A stretch of DNA of 64,000 nt from Nanosyncoccus sp963544575 (GTDB taxonomy: Bacteria > Patescibacteriota > Saccharimonadia > Saccharimonadales > Saccharimonadaceae): positions 1 through 64,000 of the forward strand of contig CAUUFZ010000001.1 of the NCBI GenBank assembly GCA_963544575.1, given 5' to 3'. How positions within the stretch are numbered: position 1 is the first letter of the stretch; the number at the start of each line of letters is the position of its first letter. Below the pieces are notes generated by a model that saw only the letters and a list, made by a program, of their open reading frames with translations, was not told where the DNA came from and did no database searches. Positions 16,888-24,903 of this stretch are shown one piece after another. The position numbers and the translations under genes were made by a program.

Positions 16888-17747
16888 AGCCATTCATTAG
16901 TCGTCGTGGTGACACTATCATCGAAGTAACTTTCTGTTTTGTGGTTTTTATTTTGGTTTCCGCCATTTCGGTTTCTATGATGAATCGTAGTTACGCAAAA
17001 ATCCAAAATTCCTTGCAAATTACCACGGTGCGCAATGAAATTGATGCCCAAGCCGAGGCGCTGCGTTTTATTCACGAGTCCTATATTTCTGAGCGTGCTT
17101 TGGTCAAAACTAGCGGCCAGGACGACTCTGGTAAATGGCAAGAGTATCGTGCGATTTGGGATCGCTTGACTAGCTTTAACAATGGTATGTCGAATAGTCC
17201 AACTGAAATTTCTAAATTTGAAGCCAATAAATGTTCTGAGTATTACGATAAAAATAATATCGTGGGTGATAATCATAATATCTTTACCGATAAAGCTTTT
17301 ATTTTAAATACTCGTAAGCTCAAAGCTTCCGATCCAGAAAATACTATTCTTTCTGCCAAAGATCATCCAGAAATTTTTCAAGAATCTCCACTTTCTCCTC
17401 GCCTAGTTTTTTCCTCAACTTCTACGGCTGGTACTTCGAACGGGGAAGATACCGAAACCACCAACCTTAATGAAATTAATGACGGTACTAATTACAAAAC
17501 CACTCCAGTTTTTAATAACCTCTATCGTGCCGAAGGTATTTGGATTGTCGCCGTTCGTGACTTTACTAACGTTCCGTCCAGTGCACACTTTGATGCCAAA
17601 TATCGTGAAGATATGGATAAAAATTACCCTCCAGAATTTTATGATTTTCATATTCGCACCTGTTGGTATGGTCCAGGAGAAACTGTCCCGACCACTATTG
17701 GTACAATCATTCGTTTATATAATCCGGACTACATGAAGAGAGGTTAG
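16875..17747 (+). CDS. Prepilin-like protein with Asp after the cleavage Gly
   Basis: This 290-residue product starts 13 bases before the end of the preceding gene, so translation is coupled. The leader ends RRG and the helix begins DTIIEVTFCFVVFILVSAIS, so the residue after the cleavage glycine is Asp, whereas Phe or Met is usual; Glu at +5 is kept. The external domain is hydrophilic with two Cys. It is the second gene of the cluster and probably a minor pilin. Confidence 0.78.
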   Translation: MSKLKPFISRRGDTIIEVTFCFVVFILVSAISVSMMNRSYAKIQNSLQITTVRNEIDAQAEALRFIHESYISERALVKTSGQDDSGKWQEYRAIWDRLTSFNNGMSNSPTEISKFEANKCSEYYDKNNIVGDNHNIFTDKAFILNTRKLKASDPENTILSAKDHPEIFQESPLSPRLVFSSTSTAGTSNGEDTETTNLNEINDGTNYKTTPVFNNLYRAEGIWIVAVRDFTNVPSSAHFDAKYREDMDKNYPPEFYDFHIRTCWYGPGETVPTTIGTIIRLYNPDYMKRG

Positions 17748-17755
17748 ATTAATTT

Positions 17756-18673
17756 ATGCGTCAAAAAACTATACGATCAAAAATCAGCAATCGACCCCTT
17801 TCTGGCTTTACTATTATCGAAGTGACTCTCTCCTTGATGTTTATTTCGATTCTTCTACTTTCGGTAATTTTTGTCGCAGTACATCTTTCCACCATCTACC
17901 AAAAGGGAAATACCATGAACGCAATTAATTCCACTTCGCGCCTACTTGTGGATGATTTTCAACGCGGGATTGCTACGGCTCCCGCCCGCTCCCTCTCTGA
18001 TATTTGCCGTGTCGAGTATGCCTCAAATACTAATGAAATGAATAAATGCTTACAGGATCAAGCGAGAAAATATGTTTATCAGCAAAATTATGGCACTATC
18101 AAGGCCAAGCAAACTGGCAAGATTCTCGAGAGTGTGCCGCTTTCTGGCGTCTTCTGTTCTGGCCGTTATACCTATCTCTGGAATACTGGTTATGTGTTAA
18201 ATTCCACGGATTACGAAATTATGAGCGGTAGTCGTGCTACTTTCAGTAATGGCGATACGGAAATTGACGATTATCGTTTAATTAAAATTGAAGATTCCGA
18301 TCGTGCTATTTGTCGTTCTCATATGGAAGCTGCCGCTAATAATAATCGTGTTTATCAAGTGGCCGACATCGCCCCAACTTATAGGCTCACTGGCGCTGAA
18401 TATAAAGAGGTCATGAAAAAGAATAACGAAGATATTGCGCTGTATGATTTCACCATCTTCACGCCGACCGAACATGCTCTCACCATGCAGCATTTTTATA
18501 GTGGTACTTTCATTTTAGCTACCTTGCGTGGCAATGTGGATATCACTGGCACCGGCGAATTTTGCAAGACGCCACCAGAAATGGGCTTGTCTTCTAGCTT
18601 CAATTATTGCGCCATCAATAAATTTAATTTTTCCGCTAGGACATCAGGTCAAAATAGAAAAGGAGAGGAATAA
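17756..18673 (+). CDS. Prepilin-like protein
   Basis: The 305-residue product has a 16-residue basic leader ending PLSG and the helix FTIIEVTLSLMFISILLLSV, a canonical type III signal with Glu at +5. The mature domain contains several Cys that could form disulphides outside the membrane. It starts eight bases after the previous stop. Its TAA overlaps the next ATG as TAATG. Confidence 0.82.
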   Translation: MRQKTIRSKISNRPLSGFTIIEVTLSLMFISILLLSVIFVAVHLSTIYQKGNTMNAINSTSRLLVDDFQRGIATAPARSLSDICRVEYASNTNEMNKCLQDQARKYVYQQNYGTIKAKQTGKILESVPLSGVFCSGRYTYLWNTGYVLNSTDYEIMSGSRATFSNGDTEIDDYRLIKIEDSDRAICRSHMEAAANNNRVYQVADIAPTYRLTGAEYKEVMKKNNEDIALYDFTIFTPTEHALTMQHFYSGTFILATLRGNVDITGTGEFCKTPPEMGLSSSFNYCAINKFNFSARTSGQNRKGEE

Positions 18674-19935
18674 TGAAAAAACTATTAATCACTAAACGCG
18701 GCTCTACTTCCATTATTGTGACAATTTTTGCCATGCTTTTATTTAGCATTATTGTGGTTGGTTTTGTGCGCCTCACTCTTTCTGAAGCTGGCCAAACTAG
18801 TAATTCTGACCTTTCCAAATCCGCCTACGATTCCGCACTTGCTGGCGTAGAAGATGCCAAGGTTGCACTTCTTAAATATCATGAATGTTTGAACCGCTAC
18901 CAAGAGGGTGGCTCCGATACCAACTGCAAAGAAATTATCGAAGCCATGCAAAACGGTATCAAAAATCAAGACTGCAACACTGTCGCCAATGTCCTCAGTC
19001 GTACCACTGATGAGCAAAAAGGCGTAACCATCCAAGAAGTAAAGAATAAGAATCTCGACCAGGGTCGTGGTGCTGATATGATGCAGGCATATACCTGTGT
19101 AACGCTTCAGGAAGACCTTAGTGACTATCGCTCCTCACTCAGCAGTGAAAATCGTCTCCGCATTGTACCAATCCGCAGTGACAAAATTAAAGAATTAAAA
19201 TACGTCAATATTAAGTGGTTTTCTGACACTAATTATGCCAAGCTTTTAAGTAACGGCCATCAGCTATCTTGGAGTGAAAATGCCTCTCTTCCATCTGGTC
19301 AATATTCCTTGGTGCCTCCACTAATTAATGCCTCATTTTATCAAGCTGATCGTAATTTTAGGATGAGTGATCTGATTACGGCTAGTGGCGATAATTCCAC
19401 CGACCAAGGAACGATGTATCTAAGACCAAGCAAGAACGGTACTAATGAAATTCGTGCCAGTGAAGTTTCTCGTACTTTTGATAAACACAAGAATGAACTT
19501 TTCTATGTAAAGTGTCAGGAAGGTAATTTCTTCTGTTCACTGACTTTTGAAGTACCAAACACTTTCCATAATTCTAATGATCGCAATACCGGTGCTACTT
19601 TCTTAGTTTTGTCACTGCCTTATGGCGCACCTGATACCGATTTTGCCATTTCACTTTACGACGCCAAGCGCAATCCAATTGATTTTACCGGCGTGCAAGC
19701 TAAGGTCGACTCCACTGGTCGTGCCAATACTTTATATCGCCGTATCGAGGCTCGCGTCGAATTGATTGATAATTATTTCCCATACCCAGAATTCGCCGTT
19801 CAGTTAAACGATGATAAAAACAATGTCACCCGTAAAACTTTCTATACCACCAAAAACTGTTGGTATATGGAAGATGGCGACAAGGACACCTGTCCTGACT
19901 ATCTGGAAAATGATGACTACGCCAATCCAGAATAA
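18673..19935 (+). CDS. PilX-like pilus assembly protein
   Basis: The 420-residue product has a short basic leader (MKKLLITKRG) and one helix, STSIIVTIFAMLLFSIIVVG, followed by LSEAGQTSNSDLSKSAYDSALAGVEDA. The Gly-Ser-Thr-Ser start and the Ala/Ser-rich helix after the membrane segment resemble the PilX group, whose Glu+5 is replaced. It is the last gene of the prepilin operon and overlaps its predecessor by one base. Confidence 0.65.
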   Translation: MKKLLITKRGSTSIIVTIFAMLLFSIIVVGFVRLTLSEAGQTSNSDLSKSAYDSALAGVEDAKVALLKYHECLNRYQEGGSDTNCKEIIEAMQNGIKNQDCNTVANVLSRTTDEQKGVTIQEVKNKNLDQGRGADMMQAYTCVTLQEDLSDYRSSLSSENRLRIVPIRSDKIKELKYVNIKWFSDTNYAKLLSNGHQLSWSENASLPSGQYSLVPPLINASFYQADRNFRMSDLITASGDNSTDQGTMYLRPSKNGTNEIRASEVSRTFDKHKNELFYVKCQEGNFFCSLTFEVPNTFHNSNDRNTGATFLVLSLPYGAPDTDFAISLYDAKRNPIDFTGVQAKVDSTGRANTLYRRIEARVELIDNYFPYPEFAVQLNDDKNNVTRKTFYTTKNCWYMEDGDKDTCPDYLENDDYANPE

Positions 19936-19946
19936 CCATCTTAGAT

Positions 19947-20801
19947 ATGAATGAACAGAAAATAATCAAACAAGCAGAAGATAGAATTACTGCTAATGCG
20001 TACATTCACTACGTTAGCGATTTGATTTATAAAAAAACCGCGGAGCTTGGATTATTCGAAGGCGTAGATTTTGAATATCATGCAGATATTTATGAAAATA
20101 TCTCTGTATTCAAATTTAAACCTAAGCATGAAAAGTTGGTTTTTGATATGCGAAAATTTTTGGATGATTCAATGATAAGTGATGAATCTATTAATCGAGC
20201 CATCAAGCGAATCTTTCTTAAATTTAAAATAAACAATGAGAAAGCAGACAGTACAAAAACAAAACTTTATTCATATATACACACCTCGGATTTTCGAAAG
20301 GGGCAAATTTCGGATGAAGTTAATTATTTTTCTGTCAAAAGACGAAAGAATTCGGATAGTCTGAATGTTATTTTGTATTTTCATAATATCGCTAAGGAAT
20401 TAACTCCACTGGCTACCTGTCTTCTGCGCTATTTGTCTTTGATTTTAGATCAAATTTTATACACAGACAATTCGAACGTATTCTTGCTCGGTAATGATAC
20501 TTATTCTGATTTTTCAGCTAATGAAGACTTTTATGGCCTACAAAAAGAAGTGTTCTACGAAAAACCATTGCAGAAAACCGCACTAGAGCAAAACATCCAA
20601 GAGTTTAAATCGAAAATTTTACACGCAGAAATTGTGCACAGAATTTACAAACAAATATCAGGCAACGTAGAAATTTCAGATGAATTATTGTTTGATAATT
20701 GTGGCTACATCGTAGATAAATCTTATTGGACTCAAATAAAAGAGACTCAAATCCAGAATTTACTTCAGGATATTAAGATAGAATTAGAACTAATCAGTTA
20801 A
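19947..20801 (+). CDS. Hypothetical protein, 284 residues
   Basis: The gene starts 11 bases after the PilX-like stop, without a clear ribosome binding site. The product is soluble, charged and mostly helical, with no Cys-pair, signal or membrane helix (for example MRKFLDDSMISDESINRAIKR and LEQNIQEFKSKILHAEIVHR). I do not recognise it. Its AT-richer codons differ from the pilin genes, so co-transcription need not mean shared function. Confidence 0.7.
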   Translation: MNEQKIIKQAEDRITANAYIHYVSDLIYKKTAELGLFEGVDFEYHADIYENISVFKFKPKHEKLVFDMRKFLDDSMISDESINRAIKRIFLKFKINNEKADSTKTKLYSYIHTSDFRKGQISDEVNYFSVKRRKNSDSLNVILYFHNIAKELTPLATCLLRYLSLILDQILYTDNSNVFLLGNDTYSDFSANEDFYGLQKEVFYEKPLQKTALEQNIQEFKSKILHAEIVHRIYKQISGNVEISDELLFDNCGYIVDKSYWTQIKETQIQNLLQDIKIELELIS

Positions 20802-20845
20802 TATTTGACAGAAAAACCGTTGTAGATTATAATAGCTACATACGT

Positions 20846-20922
20846 CGCGGGGTAGAGCAGCCTGGTAGCTCGTTTGGCTCATAACCAAAAGGTCGTTCGT
20901 TCAAATCGAACCCCCGCCACCA
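20846..20922 (+). tRNA. Initiator tRNA-fMet (CAT)
   Basis: Acceptor CGCGGGG/CCCCGCC leaves C1 opposite C72 unpaired, the hallmark of bacterial initiators; A11:U24 is present and the CCA is encoded. The anticodon stem is TTTGG/CCAAA, so only two of the three conserved G:C pairs next to the loop are present and position 29:41 is U:A. Confidence 0.92.
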
Positions 20923-20928
20923 AGTTTT

Positions 20929-20950
20929 AGAACCATCAGGTTCTTTTTTT
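20929..20950 (+). terminator. Terminator of tRNA-fMet
   Basis: AGAACC-atca-GGTTCT followed by a T run. Confidence 0.85.
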
Positions 20951-21021
20951 ATTTAGATCTTTCATCTGAAATTTATATTCAGAGTAAAATCCAGATACAA
21001 CCCTACTCGTATCTGTAGTTT

Positions 21022-22437
21022 TTACATCAAATTTTTAGCAGCTATTCTCACAATATCTGAGAAGCTCTCATTAATATGTGGCATTGAAGCATGTTCCAAG
21101 AGTGTTAAGTCACCATACATGCCAGCCACGATTTCCATTACTGCAAGATCGGCATTCTTGGCTACGATTGTCGCACCTAGAAGTTTCTTATCTTTGTCGC
21201 AAATTAACTTCAAAAATCCTAATTTCTCTCCCGCAATCAGGGAATGGGTAGTTTCAATTTCCGGTACAATTACGATTTTGCATTTAATGCCACGTGACAA
21301 ACAATCTTTTTCTGTTAGGCCTACGGTTACGATTTTAGGTGTCGTATTTAATACGGTTGAGAAGTGGCGATAGGTTAGGGTTAATTTATTGCGCTTTAAG
21401 ATATTATTTACTGCCAGAGTTCCTTCGTAAGCAGCCTTTTCCGTCGAATAGCCCACTGATTGTTTCAAAGGATTCGCGACCACATCTCCGGCCGCAAAAA
21501 TATGACTTACGTTAGTTTCGAGCTGATCATTTACTGCGATACCTTGTTCGCTGAATTTAATACCTGCATTTTCCAGACCGAGCTCTGTATTAGGTCGGTT
21601 ACTAATCGCAAAAACAATCGCTTCCACGCGTACCGTCTTCTCGTCAGCGCCGCGCTTCATTGTTACCTTCACAGTGGCTACCCGACGTCCATTTGAGACT
21701 GTTTCATTTTTGTCCTTCTGAATCGCCACGACCTTTGTATTGGTGAGAATCTTAATTTTTAGTCCCGACGTTAATTTATTGATTACTACCTCCACCGCTT
21801 CTTTATCGTAACCTTCTAGAATCGTTTCTTCCTTTTCTACTAGAATTGCCTTGCATCCCATCTTCGCCAGGTATTCCACAGTTTCAATTCCTTTTTTCCC
21901 GGCCCCCACTACTAAAACAATTTTTGGTAATTTTTTCACACGCATGAAAATATCTTCCGGCAAATAATAGTTTGTAGTTTCAATTCCTGAAATTGCACTA
22001 AGATCCATACTTCTGCCAGTGCAGACCAAAAAACGTTTCGCTGAATATCGTTTATTCGCTACAGCTACTTCATAAGGTGAAATAAAATGAGCATCGCCAT
22101 GAATCAAATCAATCTTAAAATTAGCGAAAGATTTTTTCTTGGCTAAGATATATTTTTTCACCCGCTTCTGGATGGTCTCAAAAAGGGAAGGGTAGTTATA
22201 GGTCAGAGTGTCTTGATTATTGCTAAGCTGTAAAAACTTCTTCGCATCATAGTATTGATTTGCGATATCAGAAGCCGAGAGTTGTGCCACACGGTAAATA
22301 TCGGATTTGCTGCCAACCAATTCATTCTCAATAATTGCTACGCGAATATTATTAGCTGCTGCCGCTCTTGCCGCCGACATTCCTGCCGCACCACTACCGA
22401 TAATTATCAAATCGTAATCAAATTTTTCACTCATCAT
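21022..22437 (-). CDS. FAD/NAD(P) oxidoreductase lacking the redox cysteines
   Basis: The 471-residue protein has the full layout of dihydrolipoamide dehydrogenase/mercuric reductase: FAD motif DLIIIGSGAAGMSAARAA near residue 9, NAD(P) motif VLVVGAGKKGIETVEYLAKM near 175, IFAAGDV near 313 and a C-terminal dimerisation domain. Where GGTCxxxGCxPSK is expected the sequence reads ENELVGSKSDIYRVAQ, so the CxxxxC disulphide is absent, and the C-terminal HPTxxE is HINES. It cannot work as a lipoamide dehydrogenase; NADH oxidase or transhydrogenase-like electron transfer is possible. It is the last gene of a three-gene minus-strand operon. Confidence 0.8.
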   Translation of the reverse strand: MMSEKFDYDLIIIGSGAAGMSAARAAAANNIRVAIIENELVGSKSDIYRVAQLSASDIANQYYDAKKFLQLSNNQDTLTYNYPSLFETIQKRVKKYILAKKKSFANFKIDLIHGDAHFISPYEVAVANKRYSAKRFLVCTGRSMDLSAISGIETTNYYLPEDIFMRVKKLPKIVLVVGAGKKGIETVEYLAKMGCKAILVEKEETILEGYDKEAVEVVINKLTSGLKIKILTNTKVVAIQKDKNETVSNGRRVATVKVTMKRGADEKTVRVEAIVFAISNRPNTELGLENAGIKFSEQGIAVNDQLETNVSHIFAAGDVVANPLKQSVGYSTEKAAYEGTLAVNNILKRNKLTLTYRHFSTVLNTTPKIVTVGLTEKDCLSRGIKCKIVIVPEIETTHSLIAGEKLGFLKLICDKDKKLLGATIVAKNADLAVMEIVAGMYGDLTLLEHASMPHINESFSDIVRIAAKNLM

Positions 22438-22447
22438 TCATCCTTCT

Positions 22448-22705
22448 CTAAACCAGTTTGTTTCTTTGCTCAATCATGAATCCCAGGTCGGTGTTAAATT
22501 TTCTCACCTCACTCGCTAATTTCTTATCAAATTCACTTTGGGTTACAATGGTTTTTTTCTCCGCCCAAGTCACTACCTTTTTTACGATAAACTCGACAGT
22601 TTGCACATCTAGTTCTGGAATATTTTCAATTTTACATTCTGTCTTTAGGATCTTTTTAATCAACTCATCTGTTACTGGTAGATTTTCGCTATTTTTCTTA
22701 CGCAC
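22448..22705 (-). CDS. Small helical protein
   Basis: The 85-residue product begins with GTG, which overlaps the preceding stop by one base, and ends ten bases before the oxidoreductase start. It is charged and helical (PVTDELIKKILKTE, QSEFDKKLASEVRKFNTD) without membrane segments. It is not recognised. The tight spacing suggests it works with the membrane protein and the oxidoreductase. Confidence 0.7.
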   Translation of the reverse strand: MRKKNSENLPVTDELIKKILKTECKIENIPELDVQTVEFIVKKVVTWAEKKTIVTQSEFDKKLASEVRKFNTDLGFMIEQRNKLV

Positions 22706-23415
22706 TAAAAACCTCCTGCCACTAATTTAAAAGCGATCAGAAAAAGCCCTAAAGTAATAAAGAGAATACTTGAAATCAGTTTCGTGAAATCTAAATTATC
22801 TAGACGCCACTTTTGAATCTCCGCAGCCGTCTTACCGTGGCGAATGCTGAATTTTAACACTACTAGCGGCATTACCGAAATAGCCGTATAGGTTAAAATC
22901 ATTACAATCTGCCAAAGCGCTGGTAGCTTCAAAAAACTATCGGCTGAAACCAACATTAAAGCTAAGATGAATGGTAGTTCCGCCACCACCGACAAAACAC
23001 CTAGCGAAAAGGCCTCGATATTACTAGATGAGTTTGCCGCGCGTTTGCTGATGTATCGGATGATTGACTTTGGCAACCAAAGTTCCGTGGATCTGTTGGT
23101 TTTATAGTAGAAGAACCACACGCAAATTGCAAGACTAAAAATTAAACAAATTAAAATCGTTAAACATAAAATAGTCAAATTACCACCGAATAACACCATT
23201 AGCGCGTAACAGATAGAGGTTAGGAGTAAACTGGTCAAAAATATGTAACCCACGATGTAGTTTGAGAGTAGATTTTTTGTCTTCTTCTTCAAGTATCTTC
23301 CGGCACTTTCTCGGTATAACAAAAGAAACACCCCCGTGCTTAGTTGCATGGAAGACTGGGCTAGGGCGCTCAAAATTATCACCCCGAAAGTCAATAATAA
23401 AGTTTGAACCTCCAT
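22705..23415 (-). CDS. Six-helix membrane protein
   Basis: The 236-residue product has about six hydrophobic helices and a Cys-rich central pair (CLTILICLIFSLAIC). The spacing of helices, with GVLSVVAELPFILALML after a basic loop, recalls LysE/GAP- or CcdA-like carriers, but no diagnostic motif allows a firm call. Being co-transcribed with a Cys-less flavin oxidoreductase, it could pass electrons or a substrate across the membrane. TATAAT on the minus strand ends eight bases before the ATG, giving a nearly leaderless mRNA. Confidence 0.72.
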   Translation of the reverse strand: MEVQTLLLTFGVIILSALAQSSMQLSTGVFLLLYRESAGRYLKKKTKNLLSNYIVGYIFLTSLLLTSICYALMVLFGGNLTILCLTILICLIFSLAICVWFFYYKTNRSTELWLPKSIIRYISKRAANSSSNIEAFSLGVLSVVAELPFILALMLVSADSFLKLPALWQIVMILTYTAISVMPLVVLKFSIRHGKTAAEIQKWRLDNLDFTKLISSILFITLGLFLIAFKLVAGGF

Positions 23416-23423
23416 TTAGCTAT

Positions 23424-23482
23424 ATTATATCATGCTTATGGTCAATCATATCTTGCTTATGATAATTTATAACTTGCTTATG
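23424..23482 (-). repeat. Three 21-bp-phased direct repeats at the promoter
   Basis: TTATG occurs at 23436, 23457 and 23478, each inside a longer GCTTATG element, exactly 21 bp apart. The array abuts the minus-strand TATAAT (23429-23424). Two-helical-turn phasing suggests a regulator binding one DNA face, but repeated extended -10 elements are an alternative. Confidence 0.6.
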
Positions 23483-23596
23483 CTAAAAATTTTTAAGGCT
23501 TCTTTCTATCTATAAAATCAAAAATCTTTCCGCTTATGCTTCTTGTTTTTAATAAAACTTGCTAAATTGCAGTCAAACAAATTAAGTGAGGTAAAT

Positions 23597-24751
23597 ATGA
23601 AAAAAGTACAATTCAGAAAGCGACCAGAAAAGCCGATTATGTGGTATTTTGCCACCGGTCTATTTTTATTATTTTTGTCCATCTTATCTTTAGATTTTTT
23701 CAGCGTCAAAAAGGATGACGCTTGGAATCCTTTAAGTCTAAAAAGAGATGGAAGTCCCCAAAATTATTATAATATCGGTAAAGTTCCACAGAGAGCTGAG
23801 CTACTTGGATCTGTCAGTTTTGGCTCTCTGGCGGGGAATTCTGAGACTGAAATTATTCTTGCAGAGACACCTACCGATGCTGAACACCGTAGTGTTTTGC
23901 CGGAATCCAAGCCTTGTCCAGAGGGGAAAATTCGTAATCCGTTAACTAATCGTTGTATTAAAACCTATGATGAACGCCATAAAAAGAAACCCAAAAAACC
24001 ACAAGAATCGGGGAAGACGCCAGAGTCAAAAGCTCCTCAGGAAAAACCTAAACAACCAAAACCTGATAAGCCTACTAAACCTAATCAGCCTAAGCCAACT
24101 GAAAATATCGCGAATAAACCCTGTAAGTCTGGCTACATCAGAAATCAGGAAACTCATCGTTGCAATAAAATCGCCATATCAAAACCAAATACACCAAAGC
24201 AATGCAAACCTGGATATTATTTAAATCAAGCTACTCATCGCTGTAATAAGGAGAACTCTCATGAAAATCAACCAAAGATCTGCAAGACAGGTTATTACCT
24301 TAACCCTCAGACGCATCGTTGTAAAAAGATTAGTCCTACAGGAAATGCAAAGAAACCATGCGAAGTGGGTAAAACAATCAGCCCGAAGAGCGGCCGTTGT
24401 GTAAAAATCCCAGTACCAAAGACTCCTAAAACTTGTGGGGAGGGCAAAGAATTAAATCCAGCTACTAACCGTTGCAAGAAAATTGACTCAAAAGACGAAA
24501 AAACTCCTGCACCTTGTAAAGAAGGTTATGAGCGAAATCCGGAGACTCATCGTTGTCGCAAGCAAAAGGCAAATACCGGTGCCACCGATAAGCTTGAGGT
24601 ACCAAAAACTGGCGATCCTGAAAAAACGCCCAAGCAATTTAATGGCTCTACGGCAATCATCGGCTCTTCAGTAGCTGGTATTGGTCTTCTACTATTCCAA
24701 TTCCGAGTCGAATTAATCGAATTTGTGAAGAAAATTTTCATCAAAAAATAG
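23597..24751 (+). CDS. Surface protein with seven CxxGxxxNPxTxRC repeats
   Basis: The ATG at 23597 follows GTGAGG; the in-frame TTG-type start at 23543 would add 18 residues before the basic N-terminus. The 384-residue product has an N-terminal helix near residues 14-33, a Lys/Pro-rich linker (about 125-165), then seven copies of a 16-residue unit such as CKSGYIRNQETHRCNK and CKTGYYLNPQTHRCKK spread over residues 100-330, and a C-terminal helix near 345-365. All 14 Cys belong to the repeats, two per unit 13 residues apart. The repeat region should lie outside the membrane, each unit perhaps closed by one disulphide. Function is unknown. Confidence 0.78.
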   Translation: MKKVQFRKRPEKPIMWYFATGLFLLFLSILSLDFFSVKKDDAWNPLSLKRDGSPQNYYNIGKVPQRAELLGSVSFGSLAGNSETEIILAETPTDAEHRSVLPESKPCPEGKIRNPLTNRCIKTYDERHKKKPKKPQESGKTPESKAPQEKPKQPKPDKPTKPNQPKPTENIANKPCKSGYIRNQETHRCNKIAISKPNTPKQCKPGYYLNQATHRCNKENSHENQPKICKTGYYLNPQTHRCKKISPTGNAKKPCEVGKTISPKSGRCVKIPVPKTPKTCGEGKELNPATNRCKKIDSKDEKTPAPCKEGYERNPETHRCRKQKANTGATDKLEVPKTGDPEKTPKQFNGSTAIIGSSVAGIGLLLFQFRVELIEFVKKIFIKK

Positions 24752-24807
24752 GCAAAAATCTCAAAAATCTTTTTAATTTTTCTCATCCACCCCTGTTAAT
24801 TTAATAA

Positions 24808-24845
24808 TTAGCAGTCTTGACATTAGAGTGCTAATTAGCTATACT
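24808..24845 (+). promoter_or_regulatory. CIRCE operator and promoter of dnaK
   Basis: TTAGCAGTC (24808-24816), nine bases and GAGTGCTAA (24826-24834) match the CIRCE element with one mismatch in the left arm. The -35 TTGACA (24817-24822) lies within the nine-base centre, with TATACT at 24840-24845 after a 17-bp spacer. HrcA binding would block RNA polymerase. Confidence 0.88.
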
Positions 24846-24903
24846 TAAGACAAATTAGCAGAATAACCGCTAAAGTGCCAAAAATAATAAACAAGGAGTA
24901 TTT

